NCBI GenBank assembly: GCA_030622395.1
Contig: JAUXGF010000042.1
Location: 1 to 10,628, forward strand
Direction: 5' to 3'
Origin: Calditrichaceae bacterium
GTDB taxonomy: Bacteria; Calditrichota; Calditrichia; Calditrichales; Calditrichaceae
Length of the DNA stretch: 10,628 nt
The translations under genes were made by a program, and so were the position numbers. Positions 1 to 6,017 of the stretch are shown here, piece after piece; the stretch's first letter is position 1, and each line of letters starts with the position of its first letter. Below the pieces are notes generated by a model. That model worked only from the letters and a program-made list of their open reading frames with translations, was not told where the DNA came from and searched no databases.

Positions 1-2
1 AA

Positions 3-785
3 CTTTATCCTGGTAATATACTTTACGCTTTAATTGGGTGCTTATCTGACCAGGAATTATTAGAAATGATAAATGATGATATTCCAGCCGCCCTACGAAA
101 AACTCTTTTAAATCTAATTATAAATGATATAAATAAAAAATCATCACTCTCTTACGAATACATTAATTTGACTAACCGAATGCTTGAAGAATATTCCTCT
201 TATTCATTTAAAAGATTACAAGGTGTTGGATATTTTTTTGATAAAATTTATCCATTTAGTTCAAGAGAACTTCAAGCACGTATTTTAGAAACTTTTTTAA
301 ACTCAGAATATCCATCTCAATCAATAAGAGCATTTAAATTGATAAATAAGAATTGGGATAATAGATACATTGAAATTGTTGAAGACAAATGGAAAAATTA
401 CCATGATAGTTTATCTGCACAGATTATCATAAATCATTTTCCAAAAAGCAAAATAAGGGACTATTATCAAGATTTGGTTAAAAATATTGACCATAAGTAC
501 TATCTAGCAAGATTATATTTAAAGCTTGGAAAAAAATATATCGATGATCTTGCTAGTATTGATGAGATTACATATTTCTATGTAGCTACAAAACTAAATG
601 TGACTGTTTCTGAGGTTCAAGCTGAAAGAATTTTTGATAATAATAAGTTTGATGATCGTATAGAGTTATTAATTTGGTGCTTTAAGGAATTAAATTACTG
701 GAATTTATTAAGTACTATATCTGAAAAATCTGATGTATTAATTTCAGAAAAGAACGAGCAAATTAGGAAATCATTAGGCATATAA
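3..785 (+). CDS. Hypothetical protein, 5'-truncated by window edge; possible integron cassette gene
   Basis: The first in-window ATG is at 66, but the frame is open from base 3 (21 further codons with no stop), so the gene very likely starts outside the window and 66 is not its real start. I do not recognise the family. The visible part (about 260 residues) is soluble, rich in Lys, Ile, Asn, Tyr and Leu, and reads as successive amphipathic helices, as in helical-repeat (HEAT/ARM-like) proteins. There is no membrane segment or clear catalytic motif. Base composition is more AT-rich than that of the minus-strand genes, which suggests separate ancestry. The stop codon TAA (783-785) lies inside the first conserved box of an attC-like palindrome, as is common for integron gene cassettes. 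The role is unknown; that it is a cassette gene is inference. Confidence 0.7.
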   Translation, partial: LYPGNILYALIGCLSDQELLEMINDDIPAALRKTLLNLIINDINKKSSLSYEYINLTNRMLEEYSSYSFKRLQGVGYFFDKIYPFSSRELQARILETFLNSEYPSQSIRAFKLINKNWDNRYIEIVEDKWKNYHDSLSAQIIINHFPKSKIRDYYQDLVKNIDHKYYLARLYLKLGKKYIDDLASIDEITYFYVATKLNVTVSEVQAERIFDNNKFDDRIELLIWCFKELNYWNLLSTISEKSDVLISEKNEQIRKSLGI

Positions 786-912
786 CCATTTGCTGCACTT
801 GAACGCAAAACGTGCAGAGCTTTAGTCTTTATTTGTGGTTATTAAAAATAAATTGTAAAATTTACAGAGCTCACAATTTTGTTTTGCGTCAAGTGAGCAA
901 TCGCCGTTAGCC
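780..912 (+). repeat. attC-like recombination site (imperfect palindrome)
   Basis: A left arm at 790-811 pairs with a right arm at 881-900. All 20 bases of the right arm pair, and the left arm has two extra unpaired bases (G795 and one A at 802-803). Outside the arms are short unpaired stretches (787-789 and 901-905), then ATATAAC (780-786) and GTTAGCC (906-912), which are complementary over TAAC/GTTA. The central part contains a small hairpin TAAATT-GTAA-AATTTA (849-864). Known attC sites have this plan: R''-L''-loop-L'-R', extrahelical bases on the L'' side, and a total length of about 55-140 bp. GTTAGCC differs from the GTTRRRY consensus at one position. No integrase or second attC is visible, so this could be a relic or an unrelated hairpin or terminator. 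Confidence 0.5.
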
Positions 913-943
913 CTATAAATATAAAACAACCCCGCCCCAAAGA

Positions 944-965
944 CACCCGTCGTATATGGCGGGTG
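944..965 (+). repeat. REP-like hairpin upstream of the RAYT gene
   Basis: CACCCGTC (944-951) pairs with GGCGGGTG (958-965), with one T-G wobble and a 6-nt loop GTATAT. RAYT genes are usually flanked by REP-type hairpins, which they bind and cut. The 3' arm is followed directly by GAGGGA, which could act as a ribosome site, so the hairpin may also influence translation. That last point is inference. Confidence 0.5.
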
Positions 966-978
966 AGGGAAAAAAGAT

Positions 979-1026
979 ATGGCAAAGAAAATAACAAAAA
1001 ATCATAATGAGAAATATGAAATATAA
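979..1026 (+). CDS. Possible 15-codon leader ORF overlapping the RAYT start
   Basis: The ATG at 979 is preceded by GAGGGA (965-970) with 8 nt spacing, the best ribosome site near the transposase. It opens a 15-codon frame (starts MAKKITKN, lysine-rich) ending in TAA at 1024-1026, past the transposase ATG at 1016. The transposase itself has no clear Shine-Dalgarno sequence, so this ORF could feed ribosomes to it by translational coupling. It may equally be chance; coding status is unproven. Confidence 0.25.
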   Translation: MAKKITKNHNEKYEI

Positions 1027-1681
1027 TCCAAATAGACACCACAGAAAATCGATCCGATTAAAAGGGTACGATTATTCACAACCTGGGACATATTTTGTAA
1101 CCATCTGCACCCAAGACCGTGAATGCCTGTTTGGAGAAATTATTAATGGGAAAATGATAATAAATGACGCCGGAACAATGGTAGAAAATAAATGGATAGA
1201 TTTACCCCATCGTTTTACCAATATACAATTACACGAATATGTAATTATGCCCAACCATTTTCACGCCATATTGGAAATCATCGTAGCGACCCTTGTGGTC
1301 GCCCAAAATGATAATATCATCCAAAATGATAATATCGTCAAAAATGATAATATCGTCAAAAATGATAATCAAAAAGGGCAACCACAAGGGATTGCCCCTA
1401 CGGATAAAACATTGGGTGATATAATCGGTGCGTTTCAATCTATTGTTACCGTTAAATATATACACTGTGTAAAAACGAAAAAATGGCAACAATTTAATAA
1501 AAAATTATGGCAACGCAATTATTGGGAACATATTGTACGCAATGAACAGGAATTAAACCGAATCCGCCTATATATTCAAAACAATCCTAAAAAATGGCAA
1601 AATGACAAATTAAATGGTGGTGTTGGAAATATTGTTATGGAAAAAACGGCAGAATATGGAGAAGAGATATGGATGATTTAA
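1016..1681 (+). CDS. REP-associated tyrosine transposase (RAYT, IS200/Y1 HUH family)
   Basis: A single-domain Y1 HUH nuclease of 221 residues that would nick and join single-stranded DNA at REP hairpins. The N-terminus (MKYNPNRHHRKSIRLKGYDY, then YFVTICTQDR at 26-35) is typical of RAYTs. The HUH motif is His81-Phe-His83 in MPNHFHAI. LWQRNYWEHIVR (164-175) and RLYIQNNPKKW (184-194) form the C-terminal conserved block, with Tyr186 the likely catalytic tyrosine. I chose 1016 because the family alignment begins there; an ATG at 1007 would add only MRN. Residues about 90-128 are an insertion encoded by two REP-like hairpins and an 18-bp tandem repeat, kept in frame. There is no accessory orfB and there are no long terminal repeats, so this is a domesticated-type RAYT rather than a full insertion sequence. 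The tail after residue 200 is poorly conserved. Confidence 0.9.
   Translation: MKYNPNRHHRKSIRLKGYDYSQPGTYFVTICTQDRECLFGEIINGKMIINDAGTMVENKWIDLPHRFTNIQLHEYVIMPNHFHAILEIIVATLVVAQNDNIIQNDNIVKNDNIVKNDNQKGQPQGIAPTDKTLGDIIGAFQSIVTVKYIHCVKTKKWQQFNKKLWQRNYWEHIVRNEQELNRIRLYIQNNPKKWQNDKLNGGVGNIVMEKTAEYGEEIWMI
1286..1302 (+). repeat. REP-like hairpin inside the RAYT coding region (copy 1)
   Basis: GCGACC (1286-1291) and GGTCGC (1297-1302) form a 6-bp stem with loop CTTGT. It is coding (residues about 91-96) and is the inverted partner of the hairpin at 1376-1397. Confidence 0.7.
1305..1370 (+). repeat. 18-bp in-frame tandem repeat within the RAYT gene
   Basis: There are three full units (1305-1322, 1323-1340, 1341-1358) and a 12-bp partial unit, consensus AAAATGATAATATCGTCA. 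Units 2 and 3 are identical; unit 1 differs at two bases. Each encodes a six-residue repeat of the NDNIVK type, so changes in copy number keep the frame. It sits exactly between the two REP-like hairpins. Confidence 0.9.
1376..1397 (-). repeat. REP-like hairpin inside the RAYT coding region (copy 2, inverted)
   Basis: GGGCAA (1376-1381) pairs with TTGCCC (1392-1397), with an inner CC/GG pair around loop ACAA and a 2-nt bulge. On the minus strand it contains CCCTTGTGG, the same core as copy 1. An arm G-C pair in copy 1 is an A-T pair here, a compensatory change. Confidence 0.65.
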
Positions 1682-1858
1682 AACCAAAATCCGAAATTCT
1701 AATTTACCAATCCCCCACTGGCAACATCAAAACAGACGTCCGTCCGGCATCCTGTATCTGGTAACCGGTAATTCCGACAAGCCGGAATCTGCGCTACGCT
1801 TCGATAAGTATCCCCGCAAAAGCGGGATTTACTATCCGCTCCAACAAGTATCTTTTTA
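1682..1858. other. Intergenic region between convergent genes, with two small hairpins
   Basis: No gene is seen. It holds ATTCCG-ACAAGC-CGGAAT (1771-1788) and CCCGC-AAAA-GCGGG (1813-1826), the second extended by AT pairs past a bulged C. The second lies 33 bases beyond the transglycosylase stop and could end transcription from either side, but neither flank has a strong T-run. GC content is higher here than in the neighbouring genes. Confidence 0.5.
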
Positions 1859-3595
1859 TTAATTCTCCGATACTTTTAATTTCTTACCCGGTTTAATAAA
1901 CGAACTGCGCATATTATTCATCTTCTTTAAATCTTTAATAGAAAGTCCATATTTCTTAGCGATATCCCAAAGAGTATCTCCACGTCTGACAGTGTAATAG
2001 GAACCTGATCCTTGGTTTTTAACTATTTTTTTACGCGCTTTCTGTTTTATCTCTTCCATATTTTCAGGCACCCAGATAGCCAGTTTTTGTTTCGGGTAAA
2101 TATACCGTCCATAACGAATACCGTTCCAGGCGCGAATCTTACTGGCTCTTGTCTTATAGTCTTCGGCAATTCCCCCTAATGTCTCGCCGGCTTTAACTAT
2201 ATGGATGATTTTTTTGCTGCCCGGCACATTTTTAACTATAGCTCTGGATCGTCTTTTTTTCTTTGATGAAGAATAGTTTTTTGTTTTGTATGTATAGTAA
2301 TGGTTTTTATTCTGCGGTACCGGTATCAGTAAATATTTCCCCGCTCTTATTCGATTACTTCGCAATTTATTTGTAGATTTTAATACGGAAATAGATGTAT
2401 GATATTTTTTAGCAATAATCGATAACGCTTCGCCTTGTTTAATACGATGACGCACCCATGAACGTTTTTGCTTATCAGGAATTTTTGCATATCCTTCTTT
2501 AAATTTAGCTTTTTTCCCTTTTGGTAAATAAAGGGTGAAATCTTTTACGCCGGGAGGCGTTACCCATCTTAAAACAGCCGGATTAAGTTCTTTAATACAG
2601 GCATAAGAAGTATCAACAAGTTTTGCAATAACATTTAAATCGAGAGATTCGGAAATTTGAATAGAATCCATCTCCAGCGGCTTTTGCGGTTCAACATAAA
2701 AACCAAATTTTTTAGGATCTTTTGCAATAATATTAGCAGCCAAAAATGTAGGTACGTAATTTCTTGTTTGTCGCGGCAGGCGGGTTAATTTCCAAAAATC
2801 GCGGGTTTTGTAACGACGCATATTTCTGGCAACTTTACTCGGATTGCAATTATAGCCGGACATTGCCAAATACCAGTCGCCAAAACGGTCGTGCAGGTCC
2901 GAAAGATGTTCCGCAGCGGCATTAGTCGATTTTAATACATCGCGCCGTTCATCAAACCACCAGTTATGGCGTAAGCCGTAAGCTCTGCCGGTTGCAGAAA
3001 TAAACTGCCATAGACCCACCGCCCTGGCGTAAGAACGAGCCCTCGGGACAAATCCGCTCTCGATCATTGCCAGGTAAAACAAATCATCCGGTAAATTCTT
3101 TTTTCTTAAAATTTCTTTGATCATAGGTTCATATTTCCCGCTGCGTTCCAACCAGCGCGTCATTACTACCCTGCCCGTTGTTTGAAAATATTTTATCGCC
3201 AAACGCACTTTATTATTTATTGTGATCGGCATGCTGCCGCTTGTATCAACAACCACCCCGTTTCCAAAAAGTATGGAATCAGGGAATGTTAACTCTTCCA
3301 ATTCTGTTATATCTTCACGGATTTCTTCAGCTTCTAATATTTGATTATTACTTAAGTATATAAACGCATATTCTTCATTCATCGATTTAAATGTTGAGTC
3401 GTATTCCGTCCAATTTTCTAATGTAATTTGATCCTCATCCGTAAATTTTGAAAGGATTTCAAAGGCATAATTAAAATAAATCTCAGCGCCAAGCGTATCC
3501 TTGTCGGATAATTTATTCTTAGCCTGATTGTAATAATCAAAAATAGAATCTAACCTGGTATGAGTGGTTTCTGATAACCATAAATTACCGGGCAA
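1859..3595 (-). CDS. mltD: MltD-type membrane-bound lytic murein transglycosylase (SLT + LysM), interrupted at its 5' end
   Basis: Cleaves peptidoglycan glycan strands to 1,6-anhydromuropeptides. Numbering runs from the TTG at 3595. A helical N-terminal region (about 10-160) is followed by an SLT/lysozyme-like domain (about 160-290) with catalytic Glu179 in LAMIESGF, then ARAVGLWQFI (190-199) and the MSGYNCNP block (245-252). A divergent LysM-like stretch (about 318-360) and three clear LysM domains (about 383-425, 464-509, 533-576) should bind peptidoglycan. The TTG has no good ribosome site and is not the native start. The same frame runs upstream to a GTG at 3709 encoding a lipoprotein signal peptide, but a TAA at 3649-3647 interrupts it. 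The full protein would be 615 residues. As it stands it is a pseudogene, a readthrough case, a cytoplasmic product from TTG, or a sequencing error. It is the last gene of the rfaE1-rfaE2 cluster. Confidence 0.88.
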   Translation of the reverse strand: MPGNLWLSETTHTRLDSIFDYYNQAKNKLSDKDTLGAEIYFNYAFEILSKFTDEDQITLENWTEYDSTFKSMNEEYAFIYLSNNQILEAEEIREDITELEELTFPDSILFGNGVVVDTSGSMPITINNKVRLAIKYFQTTGRVVMTRWLERSGKYEPMIKEILRKKNLPDDLFYLAMIESGFVPRARSYARAVGLWQFISATGRAYGLRHNWWFDERRDVLKSTNAAAEHLSDLHDRFGDWYLAMSGYNCNPSKVARNMRRYKTRDFWKLTRLPRQTRNYVPTFLAANIIAKDPKKFGFYVEPQKPLEMDSIQISESLDLNVIAKLVDTSYACIKELNPAVLRWVTPPGVKDFTLYLPKGKKAKFKEGYAKIPDKQKRSWVRHRIKQGEALSIIAKKYHTSISVLKSTNKLRSNRIRAGKYLLIPVPQNKNHYYTYKTKNYSSSKKKRRSRAIVKNVPGSKKIIHIVKAGETLGGIAEDYKTRASKIRAWNGIRYGRYIYPKQKLAIWVPENMEEIKQKARKKIVKNQGSGSYYTVRRGDTLWDIAKKYGLSIKDLKKMNNMRSSFIKPGKKLKVSEN

Positions 3596-3646
3596 TTTTA
3601 CCTGAGGATCTTGGTTTTTTTCAACTTCCTTTTTAACAACGGTAGT

Positions 3647-3709
3647 TTAACAGGAAAATATAATAACCAAAAGGATCGAAAATATGATCAGTATTTTGAG
3701 TCTTTTCAC
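3647..3709 (-). pseudogene. Lipoprotein signal peptide of the transglycosylase, cut off by an in-frame TAA
   Basis: A GTG at 3709 with AAAGG (3722-3718) 8 nt upstream starts 14 nt after the rfaE2 stop. It encodes MKRLKILIIFSILLVIIFSC: a basic start, a hydrophobic core and a cysteine at position 20 in a lipobox-like IIFSC. The next codon is TAA (3649-3647). The frame then stays open for 17 codons, TTVVKKEVEKNQDPQVK, a typical polar lipoprotein linker, and joins the transglycosylase at 3595. A single C-to-T change from CAA (Gln) would create this stop. Confidence 0.8.
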
Positions 3710-3723
3710 AATAGTAACCTTTC

Positions 3724-4203
3724 TTATCTATCTTGCATTTTAATTTTATTAAGAATACTCGTAGTAGAACACCCCGTAACTAAAGGTATTGTTAAAACCG
3801 TACCTCCGCTGCTCTCAACGATTTCTCTTCCAACAATAGTATCGACCGTATAGTCCCCACCTTTAATTAGAACGTCCGGCTGCGCCTTCTTAATCAATTC
3901 TAACGGCGTCTCTTCGGTGAAAATACAGACTATGTCAACCGCTTCCAATCTTGATAAAATAAAGGCTCGGTCCCCCTCGCTTACATAAGGACGTCCTTCG
4001 CCTTTCAAAAGCCGGACAGACTCGTCTGAATTTAGCCCAACGATTAAAACATCCGCTTTTTCTTTTGCCTTTTCTAAATATTCAACATGTCCCCGATGCA
4101 GTATATCAAAGCAGCCGTTTGTAAACGCTATTTTTATTGGGCGTTGTTTTCTTAAATTTGACACGAAAACTTCAATTTCATTAAAATCGACGATTTCATT
4201 CAT
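3724..4203 (-). CDS. rfaE2: D-glycero-beta-D-manno-heptose 1-phosphate adenylyltransferase
   Basis: Transfers AMP from ATP to heptose 1-phosphate, giving ADP-heptose for the LPS inner core; cytoplasmic. At 159 residues it is the usual size for a stand-alone RfaE2, equal to the C-terminal domain of the fused HldE. It has the nucleotidyltransferase signature NGCFDILHRGH (29-39) with the HxGH motif His36-Arg-Gly-His39, KGGDYT (114-119), and the C-terminal CSTTSI segment (145-150). ATG 4203 overlaps the end of rfaE1 by 8 bp (ATGAATGA) and is preceded by AGGGA (4216-4212) with 8 nt spacing, so translation is probably coupled. The preceding kinase supplies the bisphosphate, but a GmhB-type phosphatase is needed in between and is not in the window. 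Its end carries the ribosome site of the following transglycosylase. Confidence 0.95.
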   Translation of the reverse strand: MNEIVDFNEIEVFVSNLRKQRPIKIAFTNGCFDILHRGHVEYLEKAKEKADVLIVGLNSDESVRLLKGEGRPYVSEGDRAFILSRLEAVDIVCIFTEETPLELIKKAQPDVLIKGGDYTVDTIVGREIVESSGGTVLTIPLVTGCSTTSILNKIKMQDR

Positions 4204-5212
4204 CTGCTATTTCCCTATCCTGAACCTCTCGCAACAATGTTTCTCTTTCGATTGGGACAATACCGACTTCTTCACAAACGATTCCCGCCGCATAGTTAGC
4301 TAAACATGCGGCTTCTTTATATGAAGCGCCCCCTGTTAGAGCAGCGGTCATTGTGGTTATCACCGTATCCCCAGCGCCGGAGACATCGGCAACCTTCCGT
4401 GTTTTTGTTTGAATTTGGCTGCTTTCACCGGACTTTTCAAAAAGTGAAAGCCCTTTTGCGCCGCGGGTCAGCAGGACGCTCTCTGCTGATAATTTATTAA
4501 GAATCTCAAACCCGGCTTCATTAGCGTCCTTATCAGATTCAATTACACGGGCTAAAGCCTGCGATAATTCTTTTATATTCGGCTTAAAAACTGTAGCGTG
4601 TTTGTATTCCATAAAATTAGTAAATTTGGGGTCAACTGTAGTAATAATGTTTTTCTTTTTTGCCTTGTTTAAAGTATGCTTAATAACCTCTATCGGCAAC
4701 ATGCCTTTGTTATAATCCTGCAGAATGACAGCGTCAGCTTCACCAATCAAAGCGTCTATTTTTGATATTACTTGATCAAGTAAATTTCCGTCAACATATT
4801 CCCTGCTCTCTCTGTCTACCCTGGCGATATGCTGATTATCTCCGATGATCCTCGTTTTTACAGTAGTTGGGCGTTCATCTGTTTGTATAATACCTTTGGA
4901 AGTCATGCCCTTCTTTTCCAATATTTGATAAAACATTTCCCCCATACGATCATTGCCAATTAATCCGATGAGAATCGGCTCGCAGCCTAACGTTTTAAGA
5001 TTTAAAGCGACATTAGCCGCCCCTCCAAAGCGCAGCGAATCAGTCTCAATTTCAACAACGGGAACAGGAGCTTCAGGGGAAAGCCTTGCCACCTTTCCCC
5101 ATAAATACTCATCAATCATTAAATCGCCAAGCGCTATAATTTTTTTATTCCTAAAGCATTCAAATATTTTATCAATCCGTGTAGAATTAATATTTGGCAA
5201 AGATTTCTCCAT
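4196..5212 (-). CDS. rfaE1: D-glycero-beta-D-manno-heptose 7-phosphate kinase
   Basis: A PfkB/ribokinase-family kinase that phosphorylates heptose 7-phosphate at C1 for ADP-heptose synthesis. Its 338 residues match the N-terminal kinase half of HldE. Visible signatures are GDLMIDEYLWG (29-39), SPEAPVPVVE (45-54) typical of RfaE kinases, the sugar-site GGAANVA (63-69), KPNIKE (210-215), and the PfkB motif DVSGAGDT (276-283) with Asp282 as catalytic base. There is no recognisable Shine-Dalgarno before ATG 5212, and no alternative in-frame start nearby, so it may be leaderless or poorly translated. It heads the rfaE1-rfaE2-mltD cluster. An 18-bp dyad lies about 100 bp upstream and a long repeat-filled region separates it from the oxidoreductase, so its own promoter is likely, though I cannot place one with confidence. 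Confidence 0.95.
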   Translation of the reverse strand: MEKSLPNINSTRIDKIFECFRNKKIIALGDLMIDEYLWGKVARLSPEAPVPVVEIETDSLRFGGAANVALNLKTLGCEPILIGLIGNDRMGEMFYQILEKKGMTSKGIIQTDERPTTVKTRIIGDNQHIARVDRESREYVDGNLLDQVISKIDALIGEADAVILQDYNKGMLPIEVIKHTLNKAKKKNIITTVDPKFTNFMEYKHATVFKPNIKELSQALARVIESDKDANEAGFEILNKLSAESVLLTRGAKGLSLFEKSGESSQIQTKTRKVADVSGAGDTVITTMTAALTGGASYKEAACLANYAAGIVCEEVGIVPIERETLLREVQDREIADE

Positions 5213-5314
5213 CTATATTAGAATGTATGATATTTGTAATTTGAATAAATTAAACGGCACTCAGACGCGCTATGTTATTTTTATTAAATTTCATAAAACG
5301 TGTTATATTACAAT

Positions 5315-5332
5315 ATCCTGATATGTCAGGAT
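5315..5332. repeat. 18-bp dyad, site 1 (ATCCTGA-TATG-TCAGGAT)
   Basis: A perfect 7-bp inverted repeat with a 4-nt spacer, centred about 110 bp upstream of the rfaE1 start. It matches the plan ATCCYGA-N4-TCRGGAY shared with 5517-5534, 9226-9243 and 9951-9968. It could be an operator or a REP-like hairpin; the sequence does not decide. Confidence 0.6.
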
Positions 5333-5485
5333 TGTATAACTATGTTATAAGATGGAAATATACAGATAAGTTTTTATTTTTTCAACACTTATTTAGCTAA
5401 TGAAGTAAAACCGCAGTAACTATTAAAAATTGGAGCGAATTGAAAATTCGGAATCTATCCCGGCAACAATAACCGAGTTAACACA

Positions 5486-5691
5486 TAAGCCGGATAAACT
5501 GGAACTAACAAATCTCATCCCGACGGTTCGGGACCAATTCTTTCCCATTCCATTTATCTCCGCTCCATAAATTCAAAATTTCATACCGCCCCAGGCGCAG
5601 CCTCCCTGTGGGGAATGGGGCTTCCTATTTTTTGGGGTATCTTTTCCTATAAACATTTCGTCCCGCTGGGACTAAAGAATTATCCGGCTTA
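5486..5691 (+). repeat. Mosaic repeat element, copy A, with 12-bp inverted ends
   Basis: Bounded by TAAGCCGGATAA (5486-5497) and its exact reverse complement (5680-5691). The interior from 5494 aligns with 9203-9418: both have GATAAACTGGAA, an identical block around the 18-bp dyad, then CGCTCC, TTCATACCGCCC, GGCGCAGCCT, a TTTTTTGGGGTAT block and ACAAACATT or its variant. A hairpin GTCCC-GCT-GGGAC (5660-5672) sits near the right end. There is no ORF, so it would be a non-autonomous, MITE- or REP-cluster-like element. Mobility is inferred only from repetition and inverted ends. Confidence 0.65.
5517..5534. repeat. 18-bp dyad, site 2 (ATCCCGA-CGGT-TCGGGAC)
   Basis: Six paired bases per arm with the outermost pair mismatched. 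Identical to site 3 at 9226-9243 and embedded in the mosaic element. Confidence 0.6.
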
Positions 5692-5718
5692 ATGTTGGTG
5701 AACCATAGTTTCTCCCTC

Positions 5719-5750
5719 GTATCAGAGTTAAGCGTAGCGGTCTCTGATAC
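5719..5750 (+). repeat. 32-bp palindromic repeat, copy 1
   Basis: GTATCAGAG (5719-5727) and CTCTGATAC (5742-5750) form a perfect 9-bp stem around a 14-nt GC-rich loop (TTAAGCGTAGCGGT). The reverse complement of the whole unit recurs at 5839-5870 with one mismatch. Confidence 0.85.
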
Positions 5751-5838
5751 GTGACGATGTTGCCTGAGATGCTTTACTTACATCTATTATTTCAGAAACG
5801 CTTCGCCCTTACACCTGCCGGAATAATTCCCCCCGTGT

Positions 5839-5870
5839 GTATCAGAGACCGCTTCGCTTAACTCTGATAC
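5839..5870 (-). repeat. 32-bp palindromic repeat, copy 2 (inverted)
   Basis: The same 9-bp arms (5839-5847, 5862-5870) around loop ACCGCTTCGCTTAA. It is the reverse complement of copy 1 at 31 of 32 positions; only the loops show the orientation. The copies are 88 bp apart, so the pair could form one large stem-loop. Confidence 0.85.
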
Positions 5871-5887
5871 AAGAAAACTTATAAGCG

Positions 5888-5936
5888 CCCAATTCCCAAT
5901 TCCAACTTCCTAATTCTCACTTCTTACTTCCTACTT
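5888..5936 (-). repeat. Seven tandem 7-bp repeats downstream of the oxidoreductase gene
   Basis: On the minus strand the units read AAGTAGG, AAGTAAG, AAGTGAG, AATTAGG, AAGTTGG, AATTGGG, AATTGGG. Two further related units lie at 5959-5972, across CTCGCGCAGC and CTCGGGG. The same arrangement occurs at 9417-9487. Confidence 0.7.
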
Positions 5937-6017
5937 CTCGCGCAGCTACACACTCGGGGCTACTTCCTACTTTCACTTAAATATATCCTTTATTTACAAA
6001 GCATCAGAATCCAAGAT

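Larger units (their letters stand above)
5213..6017. other. Long gene-free region packed with repeats
   Basis: I see no credible gene in either strand over these 805 bases. From left to right it holds the rfaE1 leader, an 18-bp dyad (5315-5332), a small CGAATT-GAA-AATTCG hairpin (5436-5450), a 206-bp mosaic element with 12-bp inverted ends (5486-5691), two inverted 32-bp palindromes (5719-5750, 5839-5870), and a 7-bp repeat run (5888-5936) ending near the oxidoreductase stop. Confidence 0.7.

Noticed and set aside
1305..1370. Short CRISPR-like array
   Set aside because: The units are contiguous, with no unique spacers, and are translated in frame within the RAYT.
842..1492. Minus-strand open frames of 60-87 codons opposite the attC-like region and RAYT
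   Set aside because: They mirror the palindrome and the clearly conserved RAYT frame, and match no family. The one at 1229-1492 merely reads the tandem repeat backwards.
1813..1826. Fifth member of the 18-bp dyad family
   Set aside because: CCCGC-AAAA-GCGGG looks similar outside the core, but the inner arm bases and bulge do not fit ATCCYGA-N4-TCRGGAY.
3611..3853. Plus-strand 80-codon frame
   Set aside because: It lies opposite the end of rfaE2 and the transglycosylase signal peptide, both supported by family motifs and ribosome sites.
4953..5321. Plus-strand 122-codon frame
   Set aside because: A shadow of the rfaE1 N-terminal coding region that then runs into AT-rich leader DNA; no family features.
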